NCBI GenBank assembly: GCA_029204225.1
Contig: CM055092.1
Span: 100,064,200 to 100,128,199, forward strand
Direction of reading: 5' to 3'
Length of the DNA stretch: 64,000 nucleotides
Source: Diphasiastrum complanatum
Taxonomy: Eukaryota > Streptophyta > Lycopodiopsida > Lycopodiales > Lycopodiaceae
Shown: one piece after another, positions 1 to 11,914 of the stretch
Layout: each line of letters starts with the position of its first letter
How positions within the stretch are numbered: position 1 is the stretch's first letter
Notes under the pieces: generated by a model
Databases searched by the model: none
What the model saw: the letters and a program-made list of their open reading frames with translations, nothing else
What the model was told of the DNA's origin: nothing
Translations under genes and position numbers: made by a program

Positions 1-1697
1 ATAGACATAGCGATACTAACAAGCTAAAATACTCATTCTAACATATAGTGGAAGGCCTGTGTTCACAACAATGAATGTTTAAAACAAGGATTATTAATAC
101 ACTAAGAGAATATTTGGAAAAGGAAAAAGGAACCCATTAAAAAATGTTTGTAATCTGATTTAACATTATTGCTAATATAATAGACTACAATGCACCAACT
201 TTGATCTAGAGAAACAAAACTAGTCTATATTCATCAGAAAAAAAACACCTACATCTAGGATATAATTTATGTTAAGGATAAAAAAAAATTGAAGCAGAAT
301 AAACAATAGCTCATATCATTGATTATGATTCCTCTTCATGTGATGGGATAGTGACATGCAAATTCACTTTCTTGGTTTTCCTAGTATCTAAGCTCATCCA
401 TTGTAGCATTGTAGAATGAGACATGATTTTTTTTCACTACTTATAGGCATTTGATACTATTTCATCATCTACTTTCATGTCCTTAGTGATCATGTGATAC
501 AGTCCTTTTGCTGGAAGAAGGAGAGTGTGTGAGTGTGAGAGACGAAAATAAATAGCTCGAAAAGAAAACGAACACGAAAAGAAGCAAACTCGAAACTCGA
601 ACGGAATGTGTTCATGTGCAGCGGAATGAGCTATATTACTTCTTCCCTAAGCATGACTATGCCTATCAGAAATGAACAAAATGTTAGTGATAGAAATCAC
701 GGTCGTTCTGATTACATAGCCAAACAGTAACAAAACACCAGAAGGATAATTTGTCGTGAACAGCTAGACAATTATATGTCGCGAATGATTCGCGAAGAGC
801 TAGACTGAGCTCGACTGATAATCAATCGCAAATGATTCGCGAAAGGCAAGACTAAATATTAGTCGTCAACAACTAGACTAATAATAACTCGCTAAAATAG
901 ATTATCAGATTGAGCAACAAGAAAAATCAGACAGAATGAAAAATAAGCATAGCAATATTGACACAAATCTGAATGCAGAACAAAGAGTTGTTATCAGATT
1001 AAGTATAACAAATATACATGTCAATAATGCAGTAGGGCACAAGACAATAGCGGACGAAACCGCGTGCTTTACAAAGCAAATTCAATCTGTAAAAGGAATG
1101 AACCCATTACGGACAAATAAAGAATCAATGTGCAAGGCATCTACTTCGTCTATGTCTCTGATAAGCTTCTGATGCTATATTTACACACACTTGTTCTCTT
1201 GATCTCTCAATCCCTCGTCACACTGAATATGCAAATGGTATTCAATATATATATACACAATGTTACAGGTGTGCAGATGAAAAAAGTAGAAAGTGGATGT
1301 GTTGTATGTAGGAGATCGTGGGTGGCTGATGTCGTTGTCAAATCTGTTAGCACAGTTGCATAGGGTGAGCATGAAAGGGCCATAACGTTAGCTTTTGCTG
1401 AGATGAACGTTGATGAAGATTCGCCTTTTAATTTTTTGGTTTTTTAAAAACATTGTATTTTGAAGTTCTCCAGGCCTTCAGGTTGTGGCAAATCAGGTTT
1501 TGGCAAATCGAGTTTTCGGAGAAAGCCAATTTGAAATCGTGATCTTTATTTATTTGTCACGTTCCTTGTCTTTTTGGACCTCCTCGCTGGGTCTGCATGC
1601 AGGTGCAGGTGTAGATGTGTGGGTGGCACGGACGTGATCTGATCTGCCATTTTGATTTTCCAACGTCTTCTTTTTGAGTTGTTTCATTTGAGCAGCT
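1..1697. other. Non-coding flank, no supported gene
   Basis: AT-rich sequence with only short, unconvincing open frames. A short near-repeat containing the palindromic core ATGATTCGCGAA occurs twice between about 780 and 845. The minus-strand frame between 1550 and 1831 overlaps the end of the DYAD-like pseudogene in another frame and may be part of its decayed 3' end. Nothing else is recognised. Confidence 0.5.
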
Positions 1698-3208
1698 TCA
1701 GAAGGGGACATTAAATATACACCCATCGATCTTCCATTCCTGCCATTTTTTTCTAACTTCCGTAGGACTTGCATCCTCGAGCCAGTACTCCATAGCTCCG
1801 TTTGCATTATGTCGTCGTCTGAGTCGTTCACCGTTGCAAACCACAGTGTCAGTCATGTGTTTAAGTAGATGGTCGAGAAGCCCAGTATCTCCAATGTGCA
1901 TTATTGCTTATTCCCGTAATGCAGGTCTCAGAATAGGATTGCCTGGAGCTGTACCTCTCTGATGCATGATGTCGAGAAGTTTGAGCTGGGTGGACTTGTA
2001 TCTGACACATCACAGAATTACTTTAGAAAGATTTCTCCGAACTTTGAAATAGAACTGTGGTTTAGATACAGCATGATGCACAATAATTAGAATCTACGTG
2101 CACTGAAATCTGACAGCAAACCTCACCTTTCACTTGACCGTCTTCCTTGCATATCCTTGAGAAGTTTGATGAGTTGGGAGCGAATTTCAGATCTTTCATG
2201 ACCACCATACACAGTTGATAAGTTTGATGGATTCGGTAGAGAAAAAGCTTTCTGTAAACCTGTGGTCTTCGTTAAACTTATCAACTTGCTGCAACTTCTT
2301 CCATGCAAATTTTCTTTACCAATTTTATCCCTTCTTGCATTTTCTTTGTCGTAATCTTCGATTCCTGTGTCACAGCTACCTGCGCTTTGCCTACGACATC
2401 TACAAAAGGTGGACACTTTTCTTTCAATTCCCCACTGGAATGGCCTTTCGTCCTCTTGTACTTTGTATATCATTCACAGTAGCTCCAATGCCTCTCTCAC
2501 TTCGAGTATTCATTGTCTCAGGTATAAGCTGAGTTAACGTCTCCGCAGCAGCTTTTATTCCAGGTCCGAGCTGTCGATTTTCTACGCATTCTAAATCGTC
2601 CAGCGAGGATACATCCTCCCAGACTGAATTCTTGCCTTTATTTATTTCAGTTTCAAGGACATCGTTTCCTTCGTTATCATCCTTAAAGAAATCTGTAAAT
2701 TTCAAGGCGTGAGAATTCTTCTCAATCTTGTTAACGTTTCTACAACTTTTTGAATTTGACAGGTACAGAGTCCAGCAAATATCTGGTTTTGTCTTCTGGG
2801 TTCATAATGTCTAGAGTGGTTGGGAAACTCTTCGTGATCATTTTTCATCTGTTCAAGAAATCTCCATATCATTTTTTTCAATTAAAGCTGTCTGTGGACA
2901 TGGTGCTTATGAAACTTGAATGGACATACTTTGGGTGATCCCATATGAGTCGTTTTTCTCATCTGCGTTATCTCAGTGAGTATATCTTTGATAAACCTGC
3001 ACACCCAGTCCGCAGTCTTAGGGCTCATAACAAAATGCTAATCCATATCAGGTTTTGTTCCCATAATAGTAATTTCTTGTCGCAACTCAAAGCAGCTTGT
3101 TGCAATGACCTCAATTACAGTGGCTTCTCCGCGTTGCTTAAAATACATGCTCAGAGACAGTGTACTTGGAAATTTAACTGTGACATGCAACTTCGTAATT
3201 TCTGAAAC
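1698..3208 (-). pseudogene. DYAD/AMEIOTIC1 (SWITCH1)-like meiosis gene, decayed
   Basis: Intact DYAD/AM1 proteins are plant nuclear regulators of meiotic entry and sister-chromatid cohesion. Read on the minus strand, the copy begins after an acceptor-like site (exon from 3208) with VSEITKLHVTVKFPS, which resembles the conserved N-terminal block of the family. A Glu/Asp-rich middle part lies at 2705-2424. The hallmark block near the 3' end contains IGDTGLLDHLLKHM and RRRHNANGAMEYWLE. A good donor (AAAG/GTGAGG, exon end 2127) and acceptor (exon start 2001) restore an Arg-Tyr-Lys across the intron, so this copy kept introns and is not a retrocopy. It is broken: in-frame stops at 3041-3039, 2884-2882 and 1910-1908, a frame change around 2424-2473, and loss of the expected frame after the EYWLE motif. 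Family assignment is from recalled motifs; start codon and first exon were not found. Confidence 0.7.
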
Positions 3209-3993
3209 CTAAGAAAAATTTGCTCATTCGAGCTAGCTTATCCAAACATAGTTCTGCTTGCACACACAATCTGTATATGTATCTATATTCGTGCTGTAAG
3301 CCCAATCAAAAGTGATGTATTATGACGCCATATAAATATATAAATAAACGTTTTAGGTTGGAAGGTTCTCTTTCTCTTATTTAAAGTTCAAGTCCTGCCG
3401 TTCCGTGCTCGGGAAACCTCTTTTGATTTATCCTCAAAAAACCTGCATTTTATTTAGGTTTTCAGTTTTTTTGAAGACTTTTCACTCATAGAAGGGTTTA
3501 TGTGCTCTCTGTACAAAAATCGTCAAATATTTTACAATATCGACTTTTTAAAAACTTGTTGGTTCCATTCCTATACTTTGCCGATTTTACGATCACTGTC
3601 GTTGGCGTTGAGGCTTCGCCTCTTAACCTTACCTAACTCATTGTGTGGTTGGGGGGCGGGGGGGGGGGGGTTTGCGCCAGTGTAAAACACAAATGGTGTA
3701 TTCAAGTTCCAAGTGGTAGTGATGGTTGCATCACGAGGTCTTTGAAATTTGTAGCTTTGAATGTGGATTGTTGAGACAGTCGAGTTATGTGGGGGGGAAG
3801 GCCTTGCACGAGGGCCTTCTGTGCTGGGAAGGCCTTGCCCAAGGGCGAGAGCCCTCGGGCAGGCCCTGACCAACACGGAAGGCCAGAGGGATAGAGGCCT
3901 TCCCCTGTGCAATGCTGGGGTGCGAGAGTGCTTATTCTAGCAGAGTTAGCTACTAATCCAGCTGTCATGGTGGATTCCACCAAAATGTCTTAG

Positions 3994-4026
3994 TAAGACA
4001 TTCTGGATTCCACCCAGAATGTCTTA
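3994..4026. repeat. Short perfect inverted repeat (13-bp arms)
   Basis: Arms at 3994-4006 and 4014-4026 (TAAGACATTCTGG and its complement) are separated by 7 bases. A further copy of the AATGTCTTAGTAAGACA unit lies just upstream. The preceding 200 bases are GC-rich with several GGAAGGCC-type words. It may be the end of a small non-autonomous transposon, but no second end was found. Confidence 0.5.
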
Positions 4027-4040
4027 GTAAGACAGTTGGA

Positions 4041-7000
4041 TTTTGCAAATACAAATTTTGATAAAAATTGTGCTAGTGGAGATGCCTCCAAAACACAAAG
4101 AAAACTAGAGCACACAGCATTATGTTGGCCGCAATGGTTTTAAACTTTTAAACTGCATAGACTTAGGCAACTAGAAACGAAGGCCAGCCTCATAGACATT
4201 TACATCTAAGCTGAGGTTCAATGTTCTAGAATGCACTTAACATGTATTTTAGTCTTGGAACTTCATCCAATACAATTTGAGAATGATATAACTAGTAAGG
4301 TATATGTAACATCATTACAATGTTTCATATGTTGGTGACTCTAATACTTTAATTTGGATATTATGTGATGAGAAATGAAAACATAGTTTCACGGTTTATA
4401 ATTGACATTCAACTTTTTTATTATATTTACATGTAATGATGTCTTTTCAAGTACCAATATTTTTTGGAATTGCTTGGATTGTTTTTTAATATGTTGCATC
4501 ATTTGAACCACATGAAGCAATAAATCTATATAGAATGATTCTAAATTATTTGCAATCTTTTTTTCATGAGTAGTACAAATTGTAGATATAATAACATTAT
4601 TCTAAAAGGAACATATAGAGATGCGTCTACTAACATTTTTGAAGGAGGGTTTTCACAATGCTAGTTGATATCTTTTTGTCAATGATGTTGTAATTTGTCC
4701 AATGTGAACTTTTTTATTTTGCTGCATTCTAACTTGTAGATGTGAATGTTCTTCGTGCTCTTTATGGTGGTGTGTTTTTTGCATTCAAACAATTTATCTA
4801 ATGTATACTTTTGTAAATTTGCATTAGAGTAAACTTTCAGAAATGAAATAGATGAACGAAGTTTGATTTACCTTTGTGGCACTGGTTGATGCTACATCTT
4901 CTTCTGTAATGACCTAAAAATTGTGCAATAAAGTTAAGTTGAAAATCATTTTAATATTTTATCATAGAAATATAAAAACGATGTTTGTTATACCTTATGT
5001 TGTTGTATTTGAGGGGGACTCAAACAGATGTGCTATTGTAGGCTAGGGTTGATCATTCATATTATAAAAGAAATTGTGATTGGTCCATTTGTCACTTTGT
5101 TTCCACCTTGATCCATGTGACCAAAGTGTTTATCAAGATTAGAAACAATTGCATCAGATTGTGCATGAGTCATTTCATTCCAATGGTCGATTGGAATGTT
5201 GTATCCAAAATACAAATTTTTTATTGTGTAGTAGAATTTGTTTACATGTGATTCAAAATAATGAATTGTTGTTGAATTCATATATTTTAGGAATAGTGAT
5301 TTGAAATAAATGGATAAAAAATCCTGCAATAAAGTAATTGTTTTACTAAGTATTAATTATTATAAAATTATTATCTTTGTAATGGTGATGATTATAGGAA
5401 CTTTTGCAGTCATGCTTTGTGATATCTCACATGGATTTTAGATCATGAATGCATGACTATTGAACAAGAAAATATTTTGTATTGATAACCACATTATGAA
5501 TAAATGATACATGCACATGTATAAACCTCCTCAAAGAATAGAGTAAGATTATCATTTTGAGTTTAATATGCAAAGTTAAGTGTCCAAAATATTACTCAAA
5601 ATGTTTTCGTCAATAGTATAGTGTAAATGTTTGTATGTGTCTCTCATGTACTAGGGTGTTCTCATGGAATGTATTCCAGTTCAAGACTGTCTTTACTGAT
5701 GCCACTATTCCTATCAATCTATGATAGATAACTATCCTTTAATAATATTGCTCTAATGTGCTTTTGGTATTTTAGTTCAGAGCATTTTCTTAACAAAATA
5801 GTTGAAACAACAATCAGAAAATAGACTATGTGCATAGTACCCTTTCTTAACAGAATGTTAAGTTTTAATGCCCAACATCTCAAACTCTATTGCCTTTGAA
5901 ATTCATCGTAGTTGATATAATAAGGATTGTTAACGCGAACGATTTCATGATATGCAAGTGTTGATACGAAGCTTCAGTTAATGAGAGTTGCTGCCATAGA
6001 TTTCAATCTTGGTTGAATTGAATCTGGCTGACCTAATTGCTCACAATTACCGATCATTTTTCATGAAAATCAATCTTGACTCTCTTTGTAAAAATTCACC
6101 TAGCAATACAAATGTTGTTAATATGCTAGTTTGTACATTGTCCTCATTTTCTTATGAAAGCACTAATTTCACTTATTACAATTACAAGGTTAGAAGTGAT
6201 GGGCAAATAGTTTAGAAGCACTTCACAAGGCGTCTTACACAAGAAAGAAAGGAGATTAACTTGAGCCACAAGGCAACAATCGTCAATATTTTCCCTTCAT
6301 GGAGAATTGAGTTGGATGGTAAAGATACTCACTTGAGTACTGGCTTTTTGGCTTATTTTTGTAGTGACAAAACCAAAGTATTTCCATAGTTGTCAACTCA
6401 TTTCCTTCTCAAGCATTACAAAGAAAACATATAAATAGGACACTCTTATCGCATGGCAATGCAAATTGATTACACATGAATCAAAAGTTACCCATCAGCT
6501 ATCTTGTCATAAACAAGAAAGTCCTGATATAAGCATAAAAGCATCTCGACAAAGAGAAAAAGTATTCATCCTTTAGTCATAGAAAGTTTTCACAGGTCCT
6601 ATTGCACAAGATAAATCATTCACCTCATGTTCCAGTCCTAGGATGTATGCTACAGTTATTTCAGTAGATAGCACAGTTTCAAGGTTCTGTCATAGATTAC
6701 TCTTTCGATAGTGAAAAATTGTATACAAAATTGTTGTTGTCTAGGCCGATTGGCATATTCATCTGAACTCATCTGAGACAAAGGCATCAATCACACTTTT
6801 TCATCATAAAGCATTATCATCAGTAGCTGGTGCTATGATAATGTGGTTGGGTGTGAAGTCTTCTGACATAGTCTTCTGGATTGAGATTTATATAAGTTGG
6901 TGGTTTGTGTTGTTAATAATTTTGCTTGTAGCTTCAGAATCCATATAGATACATATAAGTTGGTAGTTTAGAATGATTATTGGCTAGTAAATTGTCTTTT

Positions 7001-7622
7001 TGCATTAGCAGATCGACAATAGCAGATGGGGCAGTTAAAGGATATATGTATTTGGACTTATGAGATAGTACCTCACATTTTGCCCCAAAATTGAGAGCGA
7101 TGTGTTGCTGCTTCCAAGTAGAAAAAAACCATTGAAGACACATAAACAAAGATTCAATTACGAAAAAGGCTTGCAGATCCAAGGTTGTCAATCCATGCGC
7201 TCCACAACAAAAACTGAAATAGAATGATGAAGGATCGTCACCATTGGGGCTATTGGAGTGGCCTGGAGAAATCAAACGTGATAGAGGATATTCCGCTGCA
7301 GGTGTTGCATTCGACCATTCCTCTGACTGTTGTGCCTGCTCCCCATTAATCTAATTATAGCTTTCAATCCACCTTCTGTTGCTCCAAAAAATCGGAAAAA
7401 GCTTACCCACGATCATCTTAATTCAGCTGATTTTTCTTTAATAATCAACAACCTCTATTCCAATCCAATGCAACTATTCAGAATGCTATTACCATCACTC
7501 TCTCTAGTAGTCGTAGTTTTGGCTCATTCCTGCTCCCTTCGTGTTTTGCCATCGCTTATTGGATAAAAATCTTGTTACAAACAGACTAAAAATCAAAACG
7601 GGGATTTTCAATTGCGCATAGG
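4041..7622. other. AT-rich intergenic stretch
   Basis: About 3.6 kb of AT-rich sequence without a recognisable gene. The open frames at 5057-5329 (minus), 6009-6215 and 6934-7275 (minus) show no family motif and no neighbouring exon structure, so they are not called. Confidence 0.5.
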
Positions 7623-8315
7623 TTGTACAATACCAACATCAGCTCACTATGTGCCTTTACAAATTTATGGGAGCAGCTGCCTTCTATTCCTAGATTAGCT
7701 TTTGGAGTTCCCTTGGGAGCTAGGTGCATCTGCGTAGAAGGACAACTATTTATTCTAGGAGGAAGAAACCCCTTAGCCTGGGATCTCATGAGCGAAGTCT
7801 ATGCCATAGATCTCAGAGCAACCAAATGAAGCTAGTGAAATTGGTCACATATGCAGGCGGCGAGAAGTGGATTCACATGTGTCACAGCTGGAGGCAAGAT
7901 CCTTGTTGCAGGTGGACAAGGTGATGAAAATCTGTGTCTGGCAACTGTGGAACTCTATGACTGGCGAAGCCAACGCTGGCAACAAATTTTGCAGCTGAAT
8001 TTGCCTCGAAATGAATGCATGGGAGCTTTCATTTACAATTTAGTGGATATAATTGGTGGCTACACTTCATCGAGCTCAAATGAGAACTGGTGCCTAGAGG
8101 ATGATGAAATAAGAACTTTTTGGGTCTCTTCTGCTGATTGTATTCCGTTCGGATCTCACAGATGGAAGACTGCAGAAGGCTCAATCCACAGCAAACTGCA
8201 TTCATGCCAAACAGTTTCTTTGTCCAAAGCACTAGGTTACGTCCATGGCAGCCTTGTCCATGACCTTTGGAATAGGTGTAACGACGAGTGGAATATCATA
8301 GATGGAAACTCATGA
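7623..8315 (+). pseudogene. Kelch-repeat (possibly F-box/kelch) gene fragment
   Basis: Kelch repeats form beta-propeller blades; in plants they often follow an F-box in SCF ubiquitin-ligase adaptors. The first frame (7623-7829) has CVEGQLFILGGR followed by SEVYAIDL, one blade pattern. The second frame (7851-8315) has AARSGFTCVTAGGKILVAGG and TVELYDWRSQRWQQ, a second blade, then the start of a third (IIGGY). The two frames are offset: between about 7826 and 7850 the reading frame is broken exactly where one blade should continue into the next, so this is a frameshifted remnant. No F-box is visible upstream, and conservation fades after about 8070. An undetected intron could explain the frame change, but there is no good donor/acceptor pair in so short a space. 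Confidence 0.6.
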
Positions 8316-8701
8316 AGCGCATAGATGGATGACCCAGTTCAATTATGTTGGCCTCTATTGTCCATGGCTCACAAACCTTTGCTACCAAATGCTTTACTAC
8401 CAATGGAGACGTGAGTGTGAATTTGTGCAAAACGGGTGACTGATCTGGCAGATAAGTTTCATAAGATGAAATGGCAACAAATACACTGTTCATTTGAATT
8501 GAATTCCCTCCCACTCTCTTGCTACCTAGTCGAACTTTGACAAACTTCTTCGATCACCGGTCGATCCTCTGTTGTAACACTGTTCCTTAGTTAATGCTTA
8601 TACGCATGGATGACTAGCTTAATTGCCTTTCAGGAGATTTTAGTGTCTTTTTATATTATTTGGCATTATATGGGACCATCTTTTTGCCTCTTTTTTAATC
8701 C

Positions 8702-8838
<137 letters not shown>

Positions 8839-9459
8839 AATTTGATAACTTTTCCAATCGCATCCATGAACAATTTTTTGGTGTGGCATACATATGAATC
8901 ACTCTGGTAAGTTGAATGATACATATACTATTCAAATTACTCCATGTGTATGTTTTTTGAAAATTTAGCAAGAGAAACGATATGGCCAAGCGGGAAATGG
9001 ATGCACCAAGTTGCAATGTTGGCTTTATCTTGCAATATTTCTTTATACCTCAATTTGGCTTACAATAGCCATTATAACTACTTTCATTATTTGGAATGTA
9101 TTTTTTGTGAAAAATGCAAAAATAAGCTTGGTAGAGGCCAAAAATCATGTATATAGGATGATTACACATGTGTGGAGCCTGTTCCCACATGTTACACATG
9201 GCATCAATCTATTGATTGCATGAGCCACATCCTTTGGTTAGGTGTCATATCCCATGTGTAGAGGACAGCTCACATGTGTAGAATAAGCTGAAGTGGCGAA
9301 TTTTGACTTCTGGAAGATTTCCAAGTAGATCTCCATATAGAAGAAAAATAGAAGGTTTTGTCCAAGTGTCAGTTTTGCATGATGAATCATCATATGACAA
9401 AGCACCTTCACACATGTGGGATCATAGGGATGATCAGTACCACGAGCTCCCACTTATTG

Positions 9460-9467
9460 TATATATA
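9460..9467 (+). promoter_or_regulatory. TATA box of the putative 5' LTR
   Basis: TATATATA followed by GAG lies about 350 bases before the primer site and just downstream of three CACATGTG palindromes (9165, 9271, 9411). This arrangement fits a U3 promoter. The transcription start is not determined. Confidence 0.4.
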
Positions 9468-9812
9468 GAGCCACATTTGGCCATAATCAATGTGAGACAC
9501 CAATCTTGGTTTTGGAAGCAATTTTGAGTGATAATCTCCATTTGTCTACATTCGTTTTGATTGTTTTGAGGTTCTATTAATGTGTACTTGATTTTCAGGT
9601 TGGAGTTCATACTCAGACAATGTTTCACACGTGTGAAACCAGAAAGTACACCTACCTTCAATTAATGATTGTTCTTGTTACGATTTTGTGCTAGAATTGA
9701 TCTAAATTGATCTTAATCTCAAGAAGATTGATAGATCAAGTAATCTGACAACCAATCCCTCTTGAGGATCAGATTAGGATCCACTCTTGGTCCTTTTTGT
9801 ACTTTTTTCACA

Positions 9813-9824
9813 TGGTATCAGAGC
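9813..9824 (+). promoter_or_regulatory. Primer binding site (initiator tRNA-Met type)
   Basis: TGGTATCAGAGC, the classic plant LTR-retrotransposon primer site complementary to the 3' end of initiator tRNA-Met, two bases after a CA-ending LTR-like sequence. Confidence 0.7.
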
Positions 9825-11402
9825 CTAGTACAAGAGGTGTTGTTGAAATTGATAGGTTAATCCAAATCAAAGTCAAAATTAGCAGTTTTTTGGAAACTAG
9901 TCAAATTTTGTGTAGCGAGTTGGATTTGATTGATATTTTCAAAAATTTTGGACCAGAACTTGTTGTGGGCTGTAGGAACCCTTTTCACATGTGTGAGGCT
10001 GTACAGCTCCGATTTTGACTAAGAAATTTCAAAAATTTGTAGAATTTGGCTCACATACCCAATTTGAGTGATTTTTGGTGCAAAATCAAGCATTTTCTAT
10101 AGAGAATCTAATCCCTTGACTAGTTATTGGATTAGATCAGCCAAGAAATTAAATTTTGAAGCTTGAATTAGGTGCAATAATTGATTATCTCTTATTTTTT
10201 GAGTGCATGTTGAAGTTGAGAGAGATTTTTCTAAAAATCATAGATTAAGGAGTGATATGCAAGGTGAGAGGTTGAAATCCATTGTACTATCACTCTAGAT
10301 TTGTTCAAGAGTGATAGGATCAAGTTTAGAAGCATCAATTTGCTAGAAAACATCCTTGGATCTGTCCTCCAAGTGAAACCTTTGAGAGTTTCTAGTGCAT
10401 ATAGAGCATCTATGCAAATCTTTTGTAGAATTTGACATAGATTGGCTTCAATTGAAAGTTCTAGAAAAGAGATTGAGATCCAAGTCACATTATTCAATCC
10501 TACTCAATTTGTTTGAGTGTTTGTGAGGTTTATAAAGAGTCATCAAGGTGTCTATGGCAAATGTGTAGAGAGAGATCCAATTTTTCAAGAGTTCCTTCCT
10601 TTGTAGAAGGCAAGATCTAGAAGCTCATTTTGTGTTGTTATTGGTGGAGAATTTGTATTCTCTTAGGTGATCAAATGTGGCATTAGCTCTTTGAAGCACA
10701 ATATCTTAGTGAGAAAAATCACAACTTTTGATTTTGAATTTCATTTCAAGTCTTAAGAGGTAGAGTAATTGGTGGAATCCAATAGGGGTGATTGAATCAA
10801 TTTATTGAGCAAAAATTGACATAGTATGTATGAAACTCAAATTAGTTCTATTCAACTTTCTTTATGAGAGTGTGAGGGTCAATTTGAGATCCCATTGGAT
10901 GTCTAGAATGAGGAGAAGTCCATATTTGAGTATTCATGCATGGTTGAGATCTTTGTGAATCTCCAGTTGTCTAATTTTTTAAGCTTTTTGAAAAATTGGT
11001 GGTATAGTTTGTTGTCAAATCAAATCAAATTCATTCTAAATCTCAAGTGTGAGATTATTTGGGTCAAGAATGAGTCCAAAAGAAGTGATTAAGTTTGATT
11101 TTCATGTATTTGAAACAAAACCCATCTTTTGTTCAAGAATCTCAAGTGTTGAGAGAACTAGTCAAGTGAAAAGGAAAATCTAGGTGTCAAATCTTTTTCA
11201 TATCCATTTCAACTTTCAAAAGAAAGAGTCATTGGTATTTGATGGGTTCAATAGGAGATTGGATGTGATTTCTTTAGTGATTAAATTCAAAGATTGTGTG
11301 CTTTTGTCTTAGTGATCAAAGCAAAGTTTCCAAGTGACTAGTCATTACTATGAAGCTTGATTCTTAGGTTTGTGAGCTAGATCTTTTGTAGATCCTTCTA
11401 GA

Positions 11403-11887
11403 TTGTTGAAGATGTTCAAATCTAGTGTCTTGAGAGTCACAAATTACATTTGTAGAATCATATCACAGGTTTTTATTCACATAGTATCAATAGGTGGCAT
11501 CCTAATGAAGGAAAGAAAGGATCCTAAATGCAACCTTTGTGACAAGGGAGGATATATTTTCTCAAGATGCTACAAAAAGAAGACAATCCATCCAAGGAAA
11601 ACCAAAGCAAGGGGGGCGAGGTGAAGGATGGAGCTTCAAGTTCAAAATGCAAATACAAGAAAGACAAGTCCAAGGAAAGGTGTTTCCTTTGTGGAAAGGT
11701 GAATGAGGCTTGGAGTCTCACAAGGACTTGCAAGATTTGTCTTCAAGAGTCCATCACAACACATGTCAAATATTTTGAAATTTTTCATTTGGAAGTGCAT
11801 TGTTTGGTTCAAGATGCAAAGATAGATGTCACTTTCATGAAAGTAACTTGGATTTATTTTATGTCCTTGGAAAGTATTTTGCTTTGA
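11403..11887 (+). pseudogene. Gag nucleocapsid remnant with two degenerate zinc knuckles
   Basis: Two overlapping frames. The first contains CNLCDKGGYIFSRC, which keeps the CX2CX4HX4C spacing but has Tyr in place of His. The second contains CFLCGKVNEAWSLTRTC, also knuckle-like without the His. Lys-rich linkers surround both. Gag nucleocapsid normally binds and packages the element RNA. The frame change between the two and the lost His residues indicate decay. Confidence 0.55.
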
Positions 11888-11914
11888 ACTTTAGATAAGT
11901 TCAAACTTATTGTT

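Noticed and set aside
3364-3430. AGTTCAAGTCC resembling a tRNA B box
   Set aside because: No A box at proper spacing and no cloverleaf; not called as tRNA or SINE.
5057-5329. 90-residue minus-strand frame in AT-rich DNA
   Set aside because: No recognised motif, no neighbouring exon, composition like the surrounding DNA.
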